Source: JBEATZ01 sp041178545
GTDB taxonomy: Bacteria; Planctomycetota; UBA1135; UBA2386
Reading direction: 5' to 3'
Assembly: GCA_041178545.1 (NCBI GenBank)
Contig: JBEGVB010000167.1
Span: 1 to 64,000, forward strand
Length of the DNA: 64,000 nt
Part shown: positions 33,327-41,882 of the stretch, piece by piece
How the letters are laid out: the number at the start of each line of letters is the position of its first letter
Position numbering within the stretch: position 1 is the stretch's first letter
Notes under the pieces: model-generated
Databases searched by the model: none
What the model saw: the letters and a program-made list of their open reading frames with translations, nothing else
Told to the model about the DNA's origin: nothing
Translations under genes and position numbers: made by a program

Positions 33327-34891
33327 GCGAGAGCACCGCGAGAACAAAGGAGGACCTGCCGCCGGGCAACGGGTTCGCCCGCGTGCGCCTCGACGAACCC
33401 TCGCGCGCGTTCACCGACCGGCAGCTCTGGGCACTCCTCGCCATCACGGTGCTCGGCGCCGCCTTGCGGCTGCTGGGGCTCGGTGAATGGTCGTTCTGGG
33501 TCGACGAGGCCCACACGTGGCGCGATGCCACCATGCCCGACTCGATCTTCTGGGAGAGCAACCGCTCCTGGTACCCGCTCTCGTACCTGCTGCTCCGGTG
33601 GTTGCTGGACGCCGGGCTCCTCACGCACCACAGCGAGGGCTGGCTCCGGCTGCCGTTCGCGTTCTTCGGCATCCTCTCGGTCCCGCTGCTCGCCATCGTC
33701 GGCAACATGCTCGTGGGGAGGTCCGCCTCACTCCTCGCGGCACTGCTGCTCGCCGTGAACCCGTGGCACATCTACTTCAGCCAGAACGCCCGCAGCTACG
33801 TCCTCGTGTTCTTCTTCGCGCTGCTCGGGGCGGGAGTGTTCTGGCTCAGTGTGGTGCGCCGGAGCCTGCTGCTCCTGATGGCGTCGATCCTGCTGGTGGT
33901 GCTCGGCGTGATGAGCCACCCGACGGCCGGGCTCCTCTTTGCGCCGATGGCCACCTACGCGTGGCTGGCCCAGCGCAGGCTCGACTCGCGCTCACTGATG
34001 CGCACCGGGCTCGTGCTGCTCCTCGGCGTCATCGTCGCACAGGTGATGAGCATGGTGCCGCCGTTCCACGAGTTCGTGCGCGCCAAGTCGGACCCGTCGC
34101 TCCTGCACCTGTTGCAGACCATCGCCTTCTACTTCCGTCCGTCGCTGCTGCTGGTTGCCCTGGTCGGCGTCTGGCTGCTCATGCAGACGCGGCTGCAGGG
34201 GCGCATCCTCTTCTTGTCGTGCTGGGTCGTCGTCCCGCTGATCGCTCTCGGCGTGCTGGGCACCAGCCTCGTCAAGGTGACTGCCCGCTACGCGTTCTGC
34301 ACGCTGCCTGCGGTGCTGCTGTTGTGCGGCGCGGCCTCGGTGAAGATCGGTGAGGTGCTGCACCAGTCCATCGGCAAGGTCGCCAACTGGGGGCGCCTGC
34401 TGCCTGCCCTCGTGCTCCCTGCAATCGTCTGCCTCGACATGGTGGCCTACGACTTCCTGTACTTCACCGTGCAGCGCGGTGACCGGGGGCAGTGGCGCGA
34501 CGTGGCAGTGCACATCCAACGGACCAACACGACCGGCAGGATGCTGGTGCTCACCATCAACGAGCCGACCATGCAGTTCTACCTGCGTCGCTGGCACTAC
34601 AGCGAGTTCGGCAAGGCCGACCCGTACCCAGGCCGCGAGGTCGTGAGCCTGGAGACGTCGAACATGGCCCGGCAGGGCGGGGCGGCCGCGTACTTCGACG
34701 AGTTGCGCAGCCGTGCGCAGGCCGAGCAGAAGGAACTCTACGCCGTGGTCACGCTCCCGGAACTGCGCGAGAAGGACCCTGACGGCAAGCTCGAGGAGTC
34801 GCTGCGCGAGCACCTCGAGCTGCAGGCCGTGTTCCCGATCTGGGTCGGCCCGAAGGACGAGACCATCTACGTCTACCGCGCACGGCCCTGA
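33323..34891 (+). CDS. GT-C family membrane glycosyltransferase (ArnT/PMT-like)
   Basis: Integral membrane glycosyltransferase of 522 residues that should use a polyprenyl-phosphate sugar donor. After a short cytoplasmic N terminus comes helix 1 (ALLAITVLGAALRLLGLG) and then the first loop with WVDEAHTWRDAT, whose Asp-Glu pair is the catalytic motif of the PMT/ArnT superfamily. NPWHIYFSQNARSYVLVFFF is another family hallmark. About ten to twelve helices precede a C-terminal soluble domain of roughly 150 residues. The start overlaps the upstream stop, and the end overlaps convergent yidD by 19 bases. Acceptor unknown. Confidence 0.88.
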   Translation: MSESTARTKEDLPPGNGFARVRLDEPSRAFTDRQLWALLAITVLGAALRLLGLGEWSFWVDEAHTWRDATMPDSIFWESNRSWYPLSYLLLRWLLDAGLLTHHSEGWLRLPFAFFGILSVPLLAIVGNMLVGRSASLLAALLLAVNPWHIYFSQNARSYVLVFFFALLGAGVFWLSVVRRSLLLLMASILLVVLGVMSHPTAGLLFAPMATYAWLAQRRLDSRSLMRTGLVLLLGVIVAQVMSMVPPFHEFVRAKSDPSLLHLLQTIAFYFRPSLLLVALVGVWLLMQTRLQGRILFLSCWVVVPLIALGVLGTSLVKVTARYAFCTLPAVLLLCGAASVKIGEVLHQSIGKVANWGRLLPALVLPAIVCLDMVAYDFLYFTVQRGDRGQWRDVAVHIQRTNTTGRMLVLTINEPTMQFYLRRWHYSEFGKADPYPGREVVSLETSNMARQGGAAAYFDELRSRAQAEQKELYAVVTLPELREKDPDGKLEESLREHLELQAVFPIWVGPKDETIYVYRARP

Positions 34892-35109
34892 GCTGTCGCA
34901 GGCGGCACCGGGTCGAACCCAGGCGTGCCGAACGGCTGGCACCGCAACAAGCGCCAAAGGGTGAGCCACGAGCCGCGCAGCGCACCGTGGGTCCGCAGCG
35001 CGTCGAATGCGTACCGCGAGCAACTGGGATGGAACCTGCAGGTGGGTGGCTTCAGCGGGGAGACCAGCCGCATGTACAGCCAGACGGGCAGCACCAGCAG
35101 CCACCTCAC
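34873..35109 (-). CDS. yidD: Membrane protein insertion efficiency factor YidD
   Basis: Short protein of 78 residues with the family core YMRLVSPLKPPTCRFHPSCSRYAFDAL, GALRGSWLTLWRLLRCQPF and the G-FDPVP ending. YidD acts at the inner membrane with YidC/SecYEG during membrane protein insertion. It starts at GTG 35109, overlapping the rnpA stop by four bases. No yidC follows, because the glycosyltransferase gene converges here. Confidence 0.95.
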   Translation of the reverse strand: MRWLLVLPVWLYMRLVSPLKPPTCRFHPSCSRYAFDALRTHGALRGSWLTLWRLLRCQPFGTPGFDPVPPATAQGRAR

Positions 35110-35537
35110 CGGCGCGGCCTCCTGGCCGGCTCGCCGCGTGCGCCAGCGGCCCTCGTCACCAGCTCGCGCAGTTCCGTGCGCAGCTCCGCGAGCACGAGCT
35201 TCTCCTCGCGCACCTTGGGCACGATGACGACCTCGACTGCGGGGGGCAGGTCCGGACGCTCGAGCCGGAACGCCTCGCGCAGCAGCCGCTTGATCTTGTT
35301 GCGGACCACGGCCGAACCGTGGTCCTTGGACACGCTCAGCCCGAGCTTTGCACCCCGTGCGTCACGGGACGGGAGCACCACCACGGTCATCAACCTGCCG
35401 CTCGCACGGCGTCCGCGGCCGTAGACGCGGCGGAAGTCGCGCTGGGAGAGGAGGCGTGCCGCGCGCGGCAGCTTGTGACGGGGCCGCGGCGGCATCCTGC
35501 CAGGCGGTGCCGCGGGAGGAGTGGGGGCGTCCGTCAC
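35106..35537 (-). CDS. rnpA: Ribonuclease P protein component
   Basis: Small basic protein subunit of RNase P, which matures tRNA and tmRNA 5' ends. The core contains RAARLLSQRDFRRVYGRGRR and the RNR-type signature KDHGSAVVRNKIKRLLREAFR, followed by VVIVPKV. GTG 35537 is used because it overlaps the stop of the upstream TPR gene (GTGA); ATG 35495 is an alternative that gives the more usual length, so the true N terminus is uncertain. No rpmH gene precedes it, which is unusual. Confidence 0.92.
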   Translation of the reverse strand: MTDAPTPPAAPPGRMPPRPRHKLPRAARLLSQRDFRRVYGRGRRASGRLMTVVVLPSRDARGAKLGLSVSKDHGSAVVRNKIKRLLREAFRLERPDLPPAVEVVIVPKVREEKLVLAELRTELRELVTRAAGARGEPARRPRR

Positions 35538-36538
35538 TGCCCGAGGAACTGCACGGCCTCGACCATGCGCGGGTTGGAAGCGGGCAGGTTGGACGTGGCC
35601 ACGAACCGACGGAAGTCCTCGCGTGCATCGTCTGCACGGCCCAGCTCGCGGAAGCACCGACCGCGGTTGAAGTAGTCGGTGGTGCGGGACGGGTTGGCTG
35701 CGAGCACCGCATCGAGGTGCACGACGGCCGCTGCGTAGTTCTTCTGGTCGTAGAGCGTCTTCGCGAGGAACACGCGCACGTCGAGCTCCTGGCTCCGGAT
35801 GCGGTCCTGTTCCTTGCGCAGTTCGCGCTCGAAGGTTGCCGTGGGGGAGGCCTCGATGCGGGACTGGTTGACCTCCTGGAACTTGCGCACTCCCTCCAGG
35901 TAGCTGTTGCCGTTGGAGAGCACCAGGTCGGGCTGTTCGAGGCCGGCGGCCACCTGCATCAGGTGGTAGTGGGCGAGCATGGTGAGGTCGCCTCGCTCCA
36001 GCAGCACCTCGAACACCGTGCGCGCCTCGGCGAGCAGCTCGCGACCCTCGGACTCGGCCTCTGCAGCAGCCTCCATGCGGTTCTCGTACCCGGACGCGCG
36101 GGTGCCGAGCGACTTCGCGGCGTCGCGGTCGCGGATGGAGTCCTGCATCCGGCGGATGCCGCGCGCCTGCAGCACCATCCCGTAGCCGAGCAGCAGGAAG
36201 CCCTCATGCCTGCTGGGCGAGCGCCATCCGTAGACGGAGGCGAGCTGCTCCTGGGCCTTCTGCAGCAGTCGCACCTGCTGTTCGTCGGAGAACCGGTCGT
36301 CCGATGCCTGGCGCAGCCAGACCATGCCCTTCATCGTGCTGAGCTTGTAGTCCTCGGGGTCGATCTCGAGGCCCTTCTCCGCCATCCCGAGGCACTGGTC
36401 CAGCATGCCACCGCCCCAGTAGGTCGCCGCGTTCTGCTGGCAGAGGGCGAGTTGGTTCCGCTCCTCCGGGGACAGGGACGTGCAGGCGACCGGCAGCAGG
36501 GCCGACAACAAGGCGATCCGGAGCGTCTTGGGGTCCAT
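35534..36538 (-). CDS. TPR-like lipoprotein
   Basis: Lipoprotein of 334 residues with a signal ending in LSALLPVAC. The mature protein is helical and includes tetratricopeptide-like pairs, clearest at the C terminus: VFLAKTLYDQKNYAAAVVHL followed by DYFNRGRCFRELGRADDARE. The middle (RDAAKSLGTRASGYENRMEA) is charged and coiled-coil-like. It is likely an envelope scaffold. It is the first gene of an unusual run with rnpA and yidD, joined by GTGA overlaps. Confidence 0.8.
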   Translation of the reverse strand: MDPKTLRIALLSALLPVACTSLSPEERNQLALCQQNAATYWGGGMLDQCLGMAEKGLEIDPEDYKLSTMKGMVWLRQASDDRFSDEQQVRLLQKAQEQLASVYGWRSPSRHEGFLLLGYGMVLQARGIRRMQDSIRDRDAAKSLGTRASGYENRMEAAAEAESEGRELLAEARTVFEVLLERGDLTMLAHYHLMQVAAGLEQPDLVLSNGNSYLEGVRKFQEVNQSRIEASPTATFERELRKEQDRIRSQELDVRVFLAKTLYDQKNYAAAVVHLDAVLAANPSRTTDYFNRGRCFRELGRADDAREDFRRFVATSNLPASNPRMVEAVQFLGQ

Positions 36539-36718
36539 GGGTGGGTGGTGCGGGGCGGAAGGATAGTGGGGGTCGGCGCCCGGTGGGCCCCCTGCCGCCG
36601 AAATCCTCGTCGCGCCGGGGGCGCAGCAGGACGCTCTGGAATCACCCGGGAGTCCGTACTACCTCTCTCCGTCCTCCGGGTCCTCACCTCCCGGAAACCA
36701 AGGAGTGTTCCCAACGAC

Positions 36719-37429
36719 ATGATGCTCGATCCCGTGTACTGGGTTGTGATCGGTGTGGGCATGGTGCTCGGCCTCTTCGCCACGATGGGCGTCAAGAGCA
36801 CCTTTGCCCGCTACAGCCAGGTTGCCAGCCGCCGAGGCCTCACCGGGGCCCAGGTGGCCCATGCGATCCTGCAGGCAAACGGCATTGACGGCGTCACCGT
36901 CGAACCGGTGGCCGGCAAGCTCACCGACCACTACGACCCCTCGACCCGCACGCTGCGGCTCAGCGAGCCGGTCTACCACTCGAACAGCGTGGCTGCGCTC
37001 GGCGTCGCCGCACACGAGGTGGGCCACGCCATCCAGCACGCCCACGCGTTCGGCCCCCTCAAGTTCCGCTCGGCCTGGGTGCCGGTCGCGGGCTTCGGCA
37101 CCAACATCGGGCTGGTGCTGGTGGTCGTCGCCATCGCCATGGGCGGCATCCATGGCGGCGGCGCCACGGTGGGCTGGCTCGGCCTGGCCCTGTTCGCCAC
37201 CTCCACGGTCTTCACGCTCGTCACCCTGCCGGTCGAGTTCGACGCCAGCAGGCGCGCCCTCGCCACCCTCGCGCAGGGCGGCATCCTCGGTGCCGACGAA
37301 CTGCCGGGCGCCCGCAAGGTGCTCAACGCAGCGGCCCTGACCTATGTGGCCGGCTTCGTCACCTCGCTGCTGCAGCTCCTCTACTGGGCCCACGCCTTGG
37401 GACTGTTCGGCGGCCGCCGCGAGGAGTGA
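36719..37429 (+). CDS. YugP-type neutral zinc metallopeptidase
   Basis: Membrane-bound zinc peptidase-like protein of 236 residues (PF04298 type). The first helix is DPVYWVVIGVGMVLGLFATM, the zinc site is HEVGHAIQH (HExxH, near residue 103), and two or three more helices follow (NIGLVLVVVAIAMGG, GWLGLALFATSTVFTLVTL). VEFDASRRAL with its conserved Glu likely supplies the third zinc ligand. AAGGAG (36700-36705) lies 13 bases from ATG 36719. The substrate is unknown. A 180-base spacer separates it from the divergent TPR gene. Confidence 0.9.
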   Translation: MMLDPVYWVVIGVGMVLGLFATMGVKSTFARYSQVASRRGLTGAQVAHAILQANGIDGVTVEPVAGKLTDHYDPSTRTLRLSEPVYHSNSVAALGVAAHEVGHAIQHAHAFGPLKFRSAWVPVAGFGTNIGLVLVVVAIAMGGIHGGGATVGWLGLALFATSTVFTLVTLPVEFDASRRALATLAQGGILGADELPGARKVLNAAALTYVAGFVTSLLQLLYWAHALGLFGGRREE

Positions 37430-37474
37430 GGTACTGCCCGAGTGCGTCCGGCGGCAGCTGCCGCCGTGGCGCGC

Positions 37475-38359
37475 TCACCACTGGTCGACGTGCCAGAGGC
37501 TCTTTGCAGCCTCTGCCTCGGGCTTGCTCGGGCTGCACTCGACGCCCACGTAGCCACGGTAGCCGAGCTCGTGGAGCGCGCGCAGCACCCGCGGGTAGTG
37601 GATCTCGCCCGTACCCGGTTCCTTGCGGCCGGGGTGGTCCGCGAGCTGCGCGTAGCCGAGCTGGTCGAACCCTTCCTTGAGCCTGCCGCACAGGTCGCCC
37701 TCGCTGATCTGGCAGTGGTAGAGGTCCCAGTTGATCTTGACCATCGGTGAGCCGACGGCGCGGCAGATGGCCACGGCCGGTGCGCTGCCGTAGAGGCAGT
37801 GGCCCTTGTGGTCGACGCGGATGTTCATGGGCTCCAGGATGAGCATCACCTGGTGCTTCTCCGCCACGGGTGCCGCGAGCTTGAGGCCCGCAATCACGTT
37901 CTCGTGCATCTGCTGCTGGCTCATGCCGGCGATGTCGTTGCCGGCAACCACGGTCATGAGCTTGCAGCGGAGCTTCTTGGCCACCTCGCAGGAAGCCTCG
38001 ACCTCCTCGACGAACTTCGCGTGGTTGCCCGTGTCGTTCAGGCCGGGGGAGAAGCCCCATGCCGTGAACTGTGCGACCTCGATGCCGAGCTCGCCGGTGA
38101 GGTCGGCCAGTGCACCGAGGTCCTTGTTGCGCCAGGGCCAGAACTCGACGGCGGGGAACCCCAGCCGCGCTGCCTCGCGCACGCGGTCGAGGAAGGGCTT
38201 GCCGCCCCACCACATCTCGACGTTTGCCGCGAAGCGCGTCTTGGGCGTGCGCGCAGGTTGCGCCGGCGCGGCGGCATCCTGGGGCGCCAGCGGGATCGCT
38301 GCCGTTGCGAGGGCCGCGGGTCCGGCGGCGAGGAGGGATCGGCGCGTGGGGTGGTTCAT
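37475..38359 (-). CDS. Hydroxypyruvate isomerase-like TIM-barrel protein, Tat-exported
   Basis: Sugar isomerase/epimerase-like TIM barrel of 294 residues. The N terminus (HPTRRSLLAAGPAALATAA) is a twin-arginine signal, so the enzyme is placed outside the cytoplasm. The barrel resembles Hyi: AARLGFPAVEFWPW, ILEPMNIRVDHKGHCLYGS with metal-binding Glu, INWDLYHCQISEGDL (Asp and His), HPGRKEPGTGEIHYP and GYRGYVGVECSPS (Glu). It probably interconverts small hydroxy-keto sugars or acids. ATG 38359 is used; two ATGs lie just upstream at 38368 and 38371. It is divergent from the SDR and sugar-uptake genes, which suggests one catabolic module. Confidence 0.87.
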   Translation of the reverse strand: MNHPTRRSLLAAGPAALATAAIPLAPQDAAAPAQPARTPKTRFAANVEMWWGGKPFLDRVREAARLGFPAVEFWPWRNKDLGALADLTGELGIEVAQFTAWGFSPGLNDTGNHAKFVEEVEASCEVAKKLRCKLMTVVAGNDIAGMSQQQMHENVIAGLKLAAPVAEKHQVMLILEPMNIRVDHKGHCLYGSAPAVAICRAVGSPMVKINWDLYHCQISEGDLCGRLKEGFDQLGYAQLADHPGRKEPGTGEIHYPRVLRALHELGYRGYVGVECSPSKPEAEAAKSLWHVDQW

Positions 38360-38480
38360 GGTGCCCATCATGCAGGGCACCGTGCTCCTCGGCCAGTTGC
38401 ACGCGTACGCGCTTTCGGGTCGAGCCCCTTGCACGCTCCCATGCTGCCTCCATGATCCGCGCACCCAGCAGGGCGCACGC

Positions 38481-39341
38481 ATGAGGAACAAGCCGCGCAC
38501 GAAGAGCAAGGCACCGTCTCCCGCCAAGGTGTCGAAGCCAGCAGTCGCAGCGCCGCAGCCGTCGGCGGCGGGCCGGTGCGACCCGCAGTCCACATCCCTT
38601 GCGGGCAGGGTCGCCCTCGTGACCGGCTCCAGCAAGGGACTGGGCAAGGCGATGGCCTTCGCCCTCGGTGCCGCCGGGGCCAAGGTTGCCGTCAACTACT
38701 GCAACGGCCGCGAGCAGGCTGAGCGGACCTTTGCCGAGTTCACTGCGCGCGGGTGGTCGGGCGGGCTGTTCCGGGCGGACGTGACGCGCGAGTCCGCGGT
38801 CAACCGCCTGGTCGCGGACATCGGGCGCAAGCTGGGGCCAGTCGACATCGTCGTGGTGAATGCGACGCCGGACCAGCCGCACGCACCCATCGAGGAGTAC
38901 GGCTGGGACTTCCACCAGCAGATGCTCGACTTCTTCGTCAAGTCGCCCTACCTGCTGGCCCGCGCGGTGCTGCCGCACATGAAGCAGCAGCGGTGGGGCC
39001 GCATCGTCAACATCGGCACGGAGAACGTGCGACTCGGGGTGCCCAACTTCAGCGCGTACTGCGCGGCCAAGGGTGCCCAGGCCGCATGGTCCGCCAGCAT
39101 GGCGCGCGAGCTCGCGCCGTGGGCCATCACCGTCAACACCGTGTGCCCGGGCTGGATCCCGGTCGAGCGGCACGAGAACGACCCGCAGTCCGCCAAGGAC
39201 GCATACCTCGCCGGCATCCCCATGAAGCGCTGGGGCATCCCTGCCGACGTGGGGGGCATCGTGGCGTTCCTGGCGAGCGAGGCCGCCTCGTTCCTCACGG
39301 GTCAGGACATCGCCGTCAACGGCGGCAACACCGTCTGCTGA
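38481..39341 (+). CDS. Short-chain dehydrogenase/reductase
   Basis: Cytoplasmic Rossmann-fold oxidoreductase of 286 residues. A disordered basic N terminus of about 40 residues precedes the cofactor motif VTGSSKGLGKAMAFAL. The active site is SAYCAAKGAQAA (Tyr and Lys). At the catalytic Ser position the sequence reads VNIGTENVRLG, with Thr 13 residues before Tyr, and the usual NNAG is VVNATPDQ. The end (GQDIAVNGGNTVC) is standard. It could act on the sugar taken up by the next three genes, or be an FabG-like reductase. The stop is followed by GAGGAG and the sugar-binding protein gene. Confidence 0.9.
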   Translation: MRNKPRTKSKAPSPAKVSKPAVAAPQPSAAGRCDPQSTSLAGRVALVTGSSKGLGKAMAFALGAAGAKVAVNYCNGREQAERTFAEFTARGWSGGLFRADVTRESAVNRLVADIGRKLGPVDIVVVNATPDQPHAPIEEYGWDFHQQMLDFFVKSPYLLARAVLPHMKQQRWGRIVNIGTENVRLGVPNFSAYCAAKGAQAAWSASMARELAPWAITVNTVCPGWIPVERHENDPQSAKDAYLAGIPMKRWGIPADVGGIVAFLASEAASFLTGQDIAVNGGNTVC

Positions 39342-39352
39342 GAGGAGTTCCC

Positions 39353-40381
39353 ATGCGCATCGCACTCTCGTCCGTCCTCGGTCTCTGCCTCGTCTCCTGT
39401 GGTGGTGACGACCCCGCGTCTGGCGGCGCCGCACCGGCAAGGCCAAGGGTTGCATTCGTCACCAACTGCGTCGCCGAGTTCTGGACCCTCGCCGAGCACG
39501 GCGTGAAGGCTGCAGAGAAGGAGTTCGACGTCGACGTGTCGGTGCACATGCCTGCTGCCGGCACCGCCGAGGAGCAGACGCGCATCCTCGACGACGTCAT
39601 GGCCAAGGGCGTGCAGGGCGTGGCCGTGAGCCCCAAGGACCCGCAGAACATGACGGCGCTTCTCGACCGCGTGGCCGGACGTGCGCTGCTCGTCACGCAC
39701 GACTCCGACGCCCCTGCGAGCAAGCGTCTTGCCTACGTGGGCATGGACAACTACGAGGCGGGGCGCATGTGTGGCCAGCTGGTGAAGGAGGTGTTGCCCG
39801 ACGGTGGTGCCGTGGTGGTCCTGGTGGGCACCCTCGACCAGGACAATGCGCGTCGCCGTCGGCAGGGGCTTGTCGACGAGCTGCTGGACCGCTCCATGGA
39901 CAACACGCGCTTCGACCCGCAGGAGGCGGAGCTCAAGGGTGCCAAGTACGAGATCCGCGCCACCTTCACCGACCAGTTCGACCGCCAGAAGGCAAAGGCC
40001 CTCGCGCAGGACGCCCTCGGCAAGTGGTCCGACATCGCGTGCATGGTGGGCCTGTTCGAGTACGAGCCGCCACTCGTGCTGGAGGCCGTGCAGTCCGCGC
40101 AGCGTCTCGGCAAGGTCAAGGTGGTGGCCTTCGACGAGAACGAGCAGACCCTGCAGGGCATCCTCGACGGCCACATCCACGGGACCGTGGTCCAGAACCC
40201 CTACGAGTACGGTCGCACCTCGGTGGAGTTGCTCAGCAAGCTGCTGCGCGCGCCCACCCCTGATGCTCGCGCTGCACTGCTGCCCAAGGACGGCTTCCTC
40301 AACATCCCGGCCCGCAAGATCGTGAAGGACAACGTCGAGGCGTTCTGGGCGGACCTGAAGCAGAAGACCGGCAAGAAGTGA
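39353..40381 (+). CDS. Sugar ABC transporter substrate-binding lipoprotein
   Basis: Periplasmic-binding protein of the ribose/xylose type (Peripla_BP_4), 342 residues, with a lipoprotein signal (SSVLGLCLVSC). Blocks are VAFVTNCVAEFWTLAEHGVKAA, GVQGVAVSPKDPQNM, VTHDSDAPASKRLAYVGMDN, VVLVGTLDQDNARRRRQG and VVAFDENEQTLQGILDGHIHGT, ordered as in RbsB-like proteins. The ribosome-binding site GAGGAG (39342-39347) is close to ATG 39353. The sugar is unknown. It is the first of three coupled transport genes. Confidence 0.93.
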   Translation: MRIALSSVLGLCLVSCGGDDPASGGAAPARPRVAFVTNCVAEFWTLAEHGVKAAEKEFDVDVSVHMPAAGTAEEQTRILDDVMAKGVQGVAVSPKDPQNMTALLDRVAGRALLVTHDSDAPASKRLAYVGMDNYEAGRMCGQLVKEVLPDGGAVVVLVGTLDQDNARRRRQGLVDELLDRSMDNTRFDPQEAELKGAKYEIRATFTDQFDRQKAKALAQDALGKWSDIACMVGLFEYEPPLVLEAVQSAQRLGKVKVVAFDENEQTLQGILDGHIHGTVVQNPYEYGRTSVELLSKLLRAPTPDARAALLPKDGFLNIPARKIVKDNVEAFWADLKQKTGKK

Positions 40382-40382
40382 G

Positions 40383-41882
40383 ATGGTGAGCCCCGGCGCT
40401 GTTCCCCTGCTGGAGGTGCGCGGGATCGAGAAGTCGTTCCCCGGTGTCCGCGCCCTCGACGGCGTGTCGCTGCAGTTGCACCGGGGCGAGGTGCTCGCCC
40501 TCATCGGCGAGAACGGTGCCGGCAAGAGCACCCTGATGAAGGTGCTGGCCGGGATCCACCGGCCCGACGCGGGCACGCTGCTGGTGGACGGGCAGCCGTG
40601 CACCTTCCGCGGGCCCGGCGACGCACTGGCTGCCGGGATCGCGTTGATCCACCAGGAGCTGAGCCTGTGCGACAACCTCACGGTCGCCGGCGCGTTGTTC
40701 CTCGGCCGCGAGCTGCGCAACGGGCCCTGGCTGCGCGAGCGCGACATGGAGCGAGAGGCCCTTGCCGTGCTCCAGCGCGTCGGTCTCGACGTCGACCCGC
40801 GGCGCATCGTGGGCACGCTGGCGCCCGGACAGCGGCAGCTGGTCGAGATCGCCCGCGCGCTGCTGTGCAACGCACGGGTGCTGGTCATGGACGAGCCCAC
40901 CAGCAGCCTGACGCAGGCGGAGACCGAACGGCTCTACCAGGTCGTGCGCGAGCTGCGCGCTCGCGGCTGCGGCATCGTGCACATCACGCACCGGATGGCC
41001 GAGGTGCTGGAGCTCGCGGACCGCGTCGTTGCGTTGCGCGACGGCAGGAACGCAGGCGAGGTGCCGCGCGCGGAGGCCACCCACGAGCGCATGGTGACCA
41101 TGATGGTCGGCCGCCAGCTCAGCGGCGGGCGGCGAGAGCCACATCCCCCCGGTTCGGTCGCACTCGCGGTCGAGGGCCTGCGCACTGCGGCACACCCCGA
41201 CCGTGCGGTCACCTTCGCGGTGCGGGCCGGCGAGGTGGTTGGCATCGCAGGGTTGCTGGGTTCGGGCCGCAGCGAGCTGCTGCGCGCGGTTTTCGGTGCC
41301 GACCGCGCGGTTGCAGGCACCGTGCGTTGCGGCACCACCCACCTGTCCCGCCATGGGCCTGCGCAGTCTGCGGCTGCGGGACTGGTGCTGGTGCCCGAGG
41401 ACCGCAAGCTCCAGGGGCTCGTGCTCTCCATGTGCGTGCGGGAGAACCTCTCGCTCCCGACCCTTGCACGCAGGGGCGTGTTCGTGGACGGCGCCTACGA
41501 ACAGGGGTTGTGCACCCGCATGGTGGAGCAACTCCGCATCGCCACGCCGCACGGCGAGCAGGTCACCGGCGTGCTGTCGGGCGGCAACCAGCAGAAGGTC
41601 GCACTCGGCAAGTGGCTTGCCGCGGTGCCGCGGGTGCTCATGCTCGACGAGCCCACCCGCGGGGTCGACGTGGGGGCACGGGCCGAGATCTACGAGCAGC
41701 TGCACCAACTTGCAGGTGCCGGCCTGGCCGTGCTGTTCGTCTCGTCCGAGCTCGACGAGGTTCTGCGCCTCGCCGACCGCGTGCTGGTCATGCACGAGGG
41801 CCGCCTGCGCGGCGAGCTGGACCGCGCAACCATGTGCGAGGAGGCCATCCTCACGCTCGCCACGGGGAGAGACGTCGCATGA
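40383..41882 (+). CDS. Sugar ABC transporter ATP-binding protein (RbsA-like)
   Basis: Double ABC ATPase of 499 residues. Domain 1 has Walker A GENGAGKSTLMKVLAG and Walker B VLVMDEPTSSLTQAE with a degenerate signature (LAPGQRQLVEIARAL). Domain 2 has a degenerate Walker A (GLLGSGRSELLRAVFG) and the signature LSGGNQQKVALGKWL with Walker B VLMLDEPTRGVDVGA. This asymmetry is normal for RbsA/MglA/XylG. It begins one base after the binding-protein stop and overlaps the permease by four bases. Confidence 0.96.
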   Translation: MVSPGAVPLLEVRGIEKSFPGVRALDGVSLQLHRGEVLALIGENGAGKSTLMKVLAGIHRPDAGTLLVDGQPCTFRGPGDALAAGIALIHQELSLCDNLTVAGALFLGRELRNGPWLRERDMEREALAVLQRVGLDVDPRRIVGTLAPGQRQLVEIARALLCNARVLVMDEPTSSLTQAETERLYQVVRELRARGCGIVHITHRMAEVLELADRVVALRDGRNAGEVPRAEATHERMVTMMVGRQLSGGRREPHPPGSVALAVEGLRTAAHPDRAVTFAVRAGEVVGIAGLLGSGRSELLRAVFGADRAVAGTVRCGTTHLSRHGPAQSAAAGLVLVPEDRKLQGLVLSMCVRENLSLPTLARRGVFVDGAYEQGLCTRMVEQLRIATPHGEQVTGVLSGGNQQKVALGKWLAAVPRVLMLDEPTRGVDVGARAEIYEQLHQLAGAGLAVLFVSSELDEVLRLADRVLVMHEGRLRGELDRATMCEEAILTLATGRDVA

